NCBI GenBank assembly: GCA_043777895.1
Contig: JAYWHD010000007.1
Span: 1-14,697 of the forward strand
From: JBDLSY01 sp043777895
Lineage (GTDB): Bacteria > Pseudomonadota > Gammaproteobacteria > Burkholderiales > Burkholderiaceae_C
Length of the DNA stretch: 14,697 bases
Reading direction: 5' to 3'
Shown here: piece after piece, positions 14,169 to 14,697 of the stretch
How positions within the stretch are numbered: the first letter of the stretch is position 1
Layout of the letters: each line of letters opens with the position of its first letter
Notes under the pieces: model-generated
The model's input: only the letters and a program-made list of their open reading frames with translations
Databases searched by the model: none
Told to the model about the DNA's origin: nothing
Translations under genes and position numbers: made by a program

Positions 14169-14697
14169 TTAATCTAAACTTTTATCATGGCGAATATGGT
14201 TGTCAAATACCAAAGTTTGTAAACGTTGATTAGCAATATGGGTATAAATTTGCGTAGTACTAATGTCTGCATGGCCTAATAATAATTGTACGGTTCGTAA
14301 ATCTGCTCCGTGGTTAAGTAAGTGCGTAGCAAAAGCATGACGAATAGTATGGGGTGAAATTAATGGGCTTGGAATACCGACACGCAGTGCATAAAATTTA
14401 ATCATTTTCCAAAACATTTGCCGTGTCATTGCTTCACCGCCGCGTTGTGTAATAAATAAGTCATCACTGACACGCCCTGCTAATAATTCAACACGCCCTT
14501 GGCTTAAATACATACTTAGTGCATCAGAGGCAGGCATTCCAAAAGGTACAAGCCGTTCTTTGTTGCCTTTGCCTGTTACACGCAAAGCATTATCGGGTAA
14601 ACTAATCTCAAAGACGCGTAAACCGACTAATTCACTCACCCGCAAACCGCTAGCGTACATTAGCTCTAGCATAGCTTTATCACGTTGCCCTAAAGCT
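14169..14697 (-). CDS. xerD: Site-specific tyrosine recombinase XerD, C-terminal part
   Basis: With XerC this enzyme resolves chromosome dimers at dif. Only the catalytic domain is in the window: the frame stays open to the right edge (ALGQRDKAM precedes the first visible Met at 14672), so the SAM-like N-terminal domain lies outside. All catalytic residues are present, numbered from that Met: R11 (SGLRVSEL), K35 (TGKGNKER), H108 and R111 (SPHTIRHAF), H134 (GHADIS) and the nucleophile Y143 (IYTH). Their spacing agrees with E. coli XerD to within one residue. THLLNHGADLRTVQLLLGH and STTQIYTH are near-identical to the E. coli protein, favouring XerD over XerC or a phage integrase. No dif-like site is recognised in the window. 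Confidence 0.93.
   Translation of the reverse strand, partial: ALGQRDKAMLELMYASGLRVSELVGLRVFEISLPDNALRVTGKGNKERLVPFGMPASDALSMYLSQGRVELLAGRVSDDLFITQRGGEAMTRQMFWKMIKFYALRVGIPSPLISPHTIRHAFATHLLNHGADLRTVQLLLGHADISTTQIYTHIANQRLQTLVFDNHIRHDKSLD

Noticed and set aside
14169..14697. The recombinase as a phage or island integrase linked to the restriction locus
   Set aside because: Sequence blocks and catalytic spacing match housekeeping XerD closely. It is also 11 kb from hsdR with core genes between.

Overview
The window looks like chromosomal DNA of a low-GC gammaproteobacterium. A DUF1853 protein, a Smr protein of the form seen in beta/gammaproteobacteria, an Alvin/YfhL-type two-cluster ferredoxin, a type A RNase P RNA and a XerD very close to the enterobacterial one all point that way. 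I cannot name the genus. A repeat-rich sulfur-oxidising Thiotrichales/Beggiatoaceae-like lineage is a guess only.

Layout: (1) Positions 3-2915 hold the type I restriction subunit HsdR, cut by the left edge. It is visibly more AT-rich than the housekeeping genes and looks acquired. (2) Positions 2946-3137 hold an ORF remnant with no start codon, debris from another accessory gene. (3) A radical SAM protein of unknown function (3208-5124) follows on the + strand. (4) rnpB (RNase P RNA) lies on the - strand at 5208-5590. (5) A + strand housekeeping block runs aroC, lipA, a 2x[4Fe-4S] ferredoxin and a Smr-domain gene; the last two overlap by ATGA. (6) A - strand pair encodes an FKBP-type prolyl isomerase and a DUF1853 protein, which meets the Smr gene tail to tail. 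(7) An OsmC-like gene and thyA lie on the + strand. (8) A - strand nonulosonic acid pair, neuA-like and neuC/legG-like, has no neuB in view. (9) The C-terminal half of xerD runs off the right edge.

How the genes work together: LipA needs an auxiliary Fe-S cluster and low-potential electrons, so the ferredoxin next door is a plausible but unproven partner. The neuC/neuA products make the sugar precursor and the CMP-activated form of a sialic- or legionaminic-type acid for the cell surface. The synthase (neuB/legI) must be encoded elsewhere. The other genes are ordinary core functions.

The most unusual property is between the genes. Almost every spacer carries its own short AT-rich tandem array, each with a different unit length: 9 bp after the radical SAM gene, 8 bp after aroC, 13 bp after lipA, 11 bp before the FKBP gene, 12 bp before thyA and 11 bp after xerD. 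The lipA-ferredoxin spacer is six in-phase 13-mers and little else. The neuA-xerD spacer also holds two adjacent long inverted repeats, one of which is better paired as + strand RNA than as DNA. I did not find a convincing new multi-gene system. The repeat-built spacers, the structured neuA-xerD gap and the radical SAM protein with an atypical cysteine spacing are the items most worth a second look.
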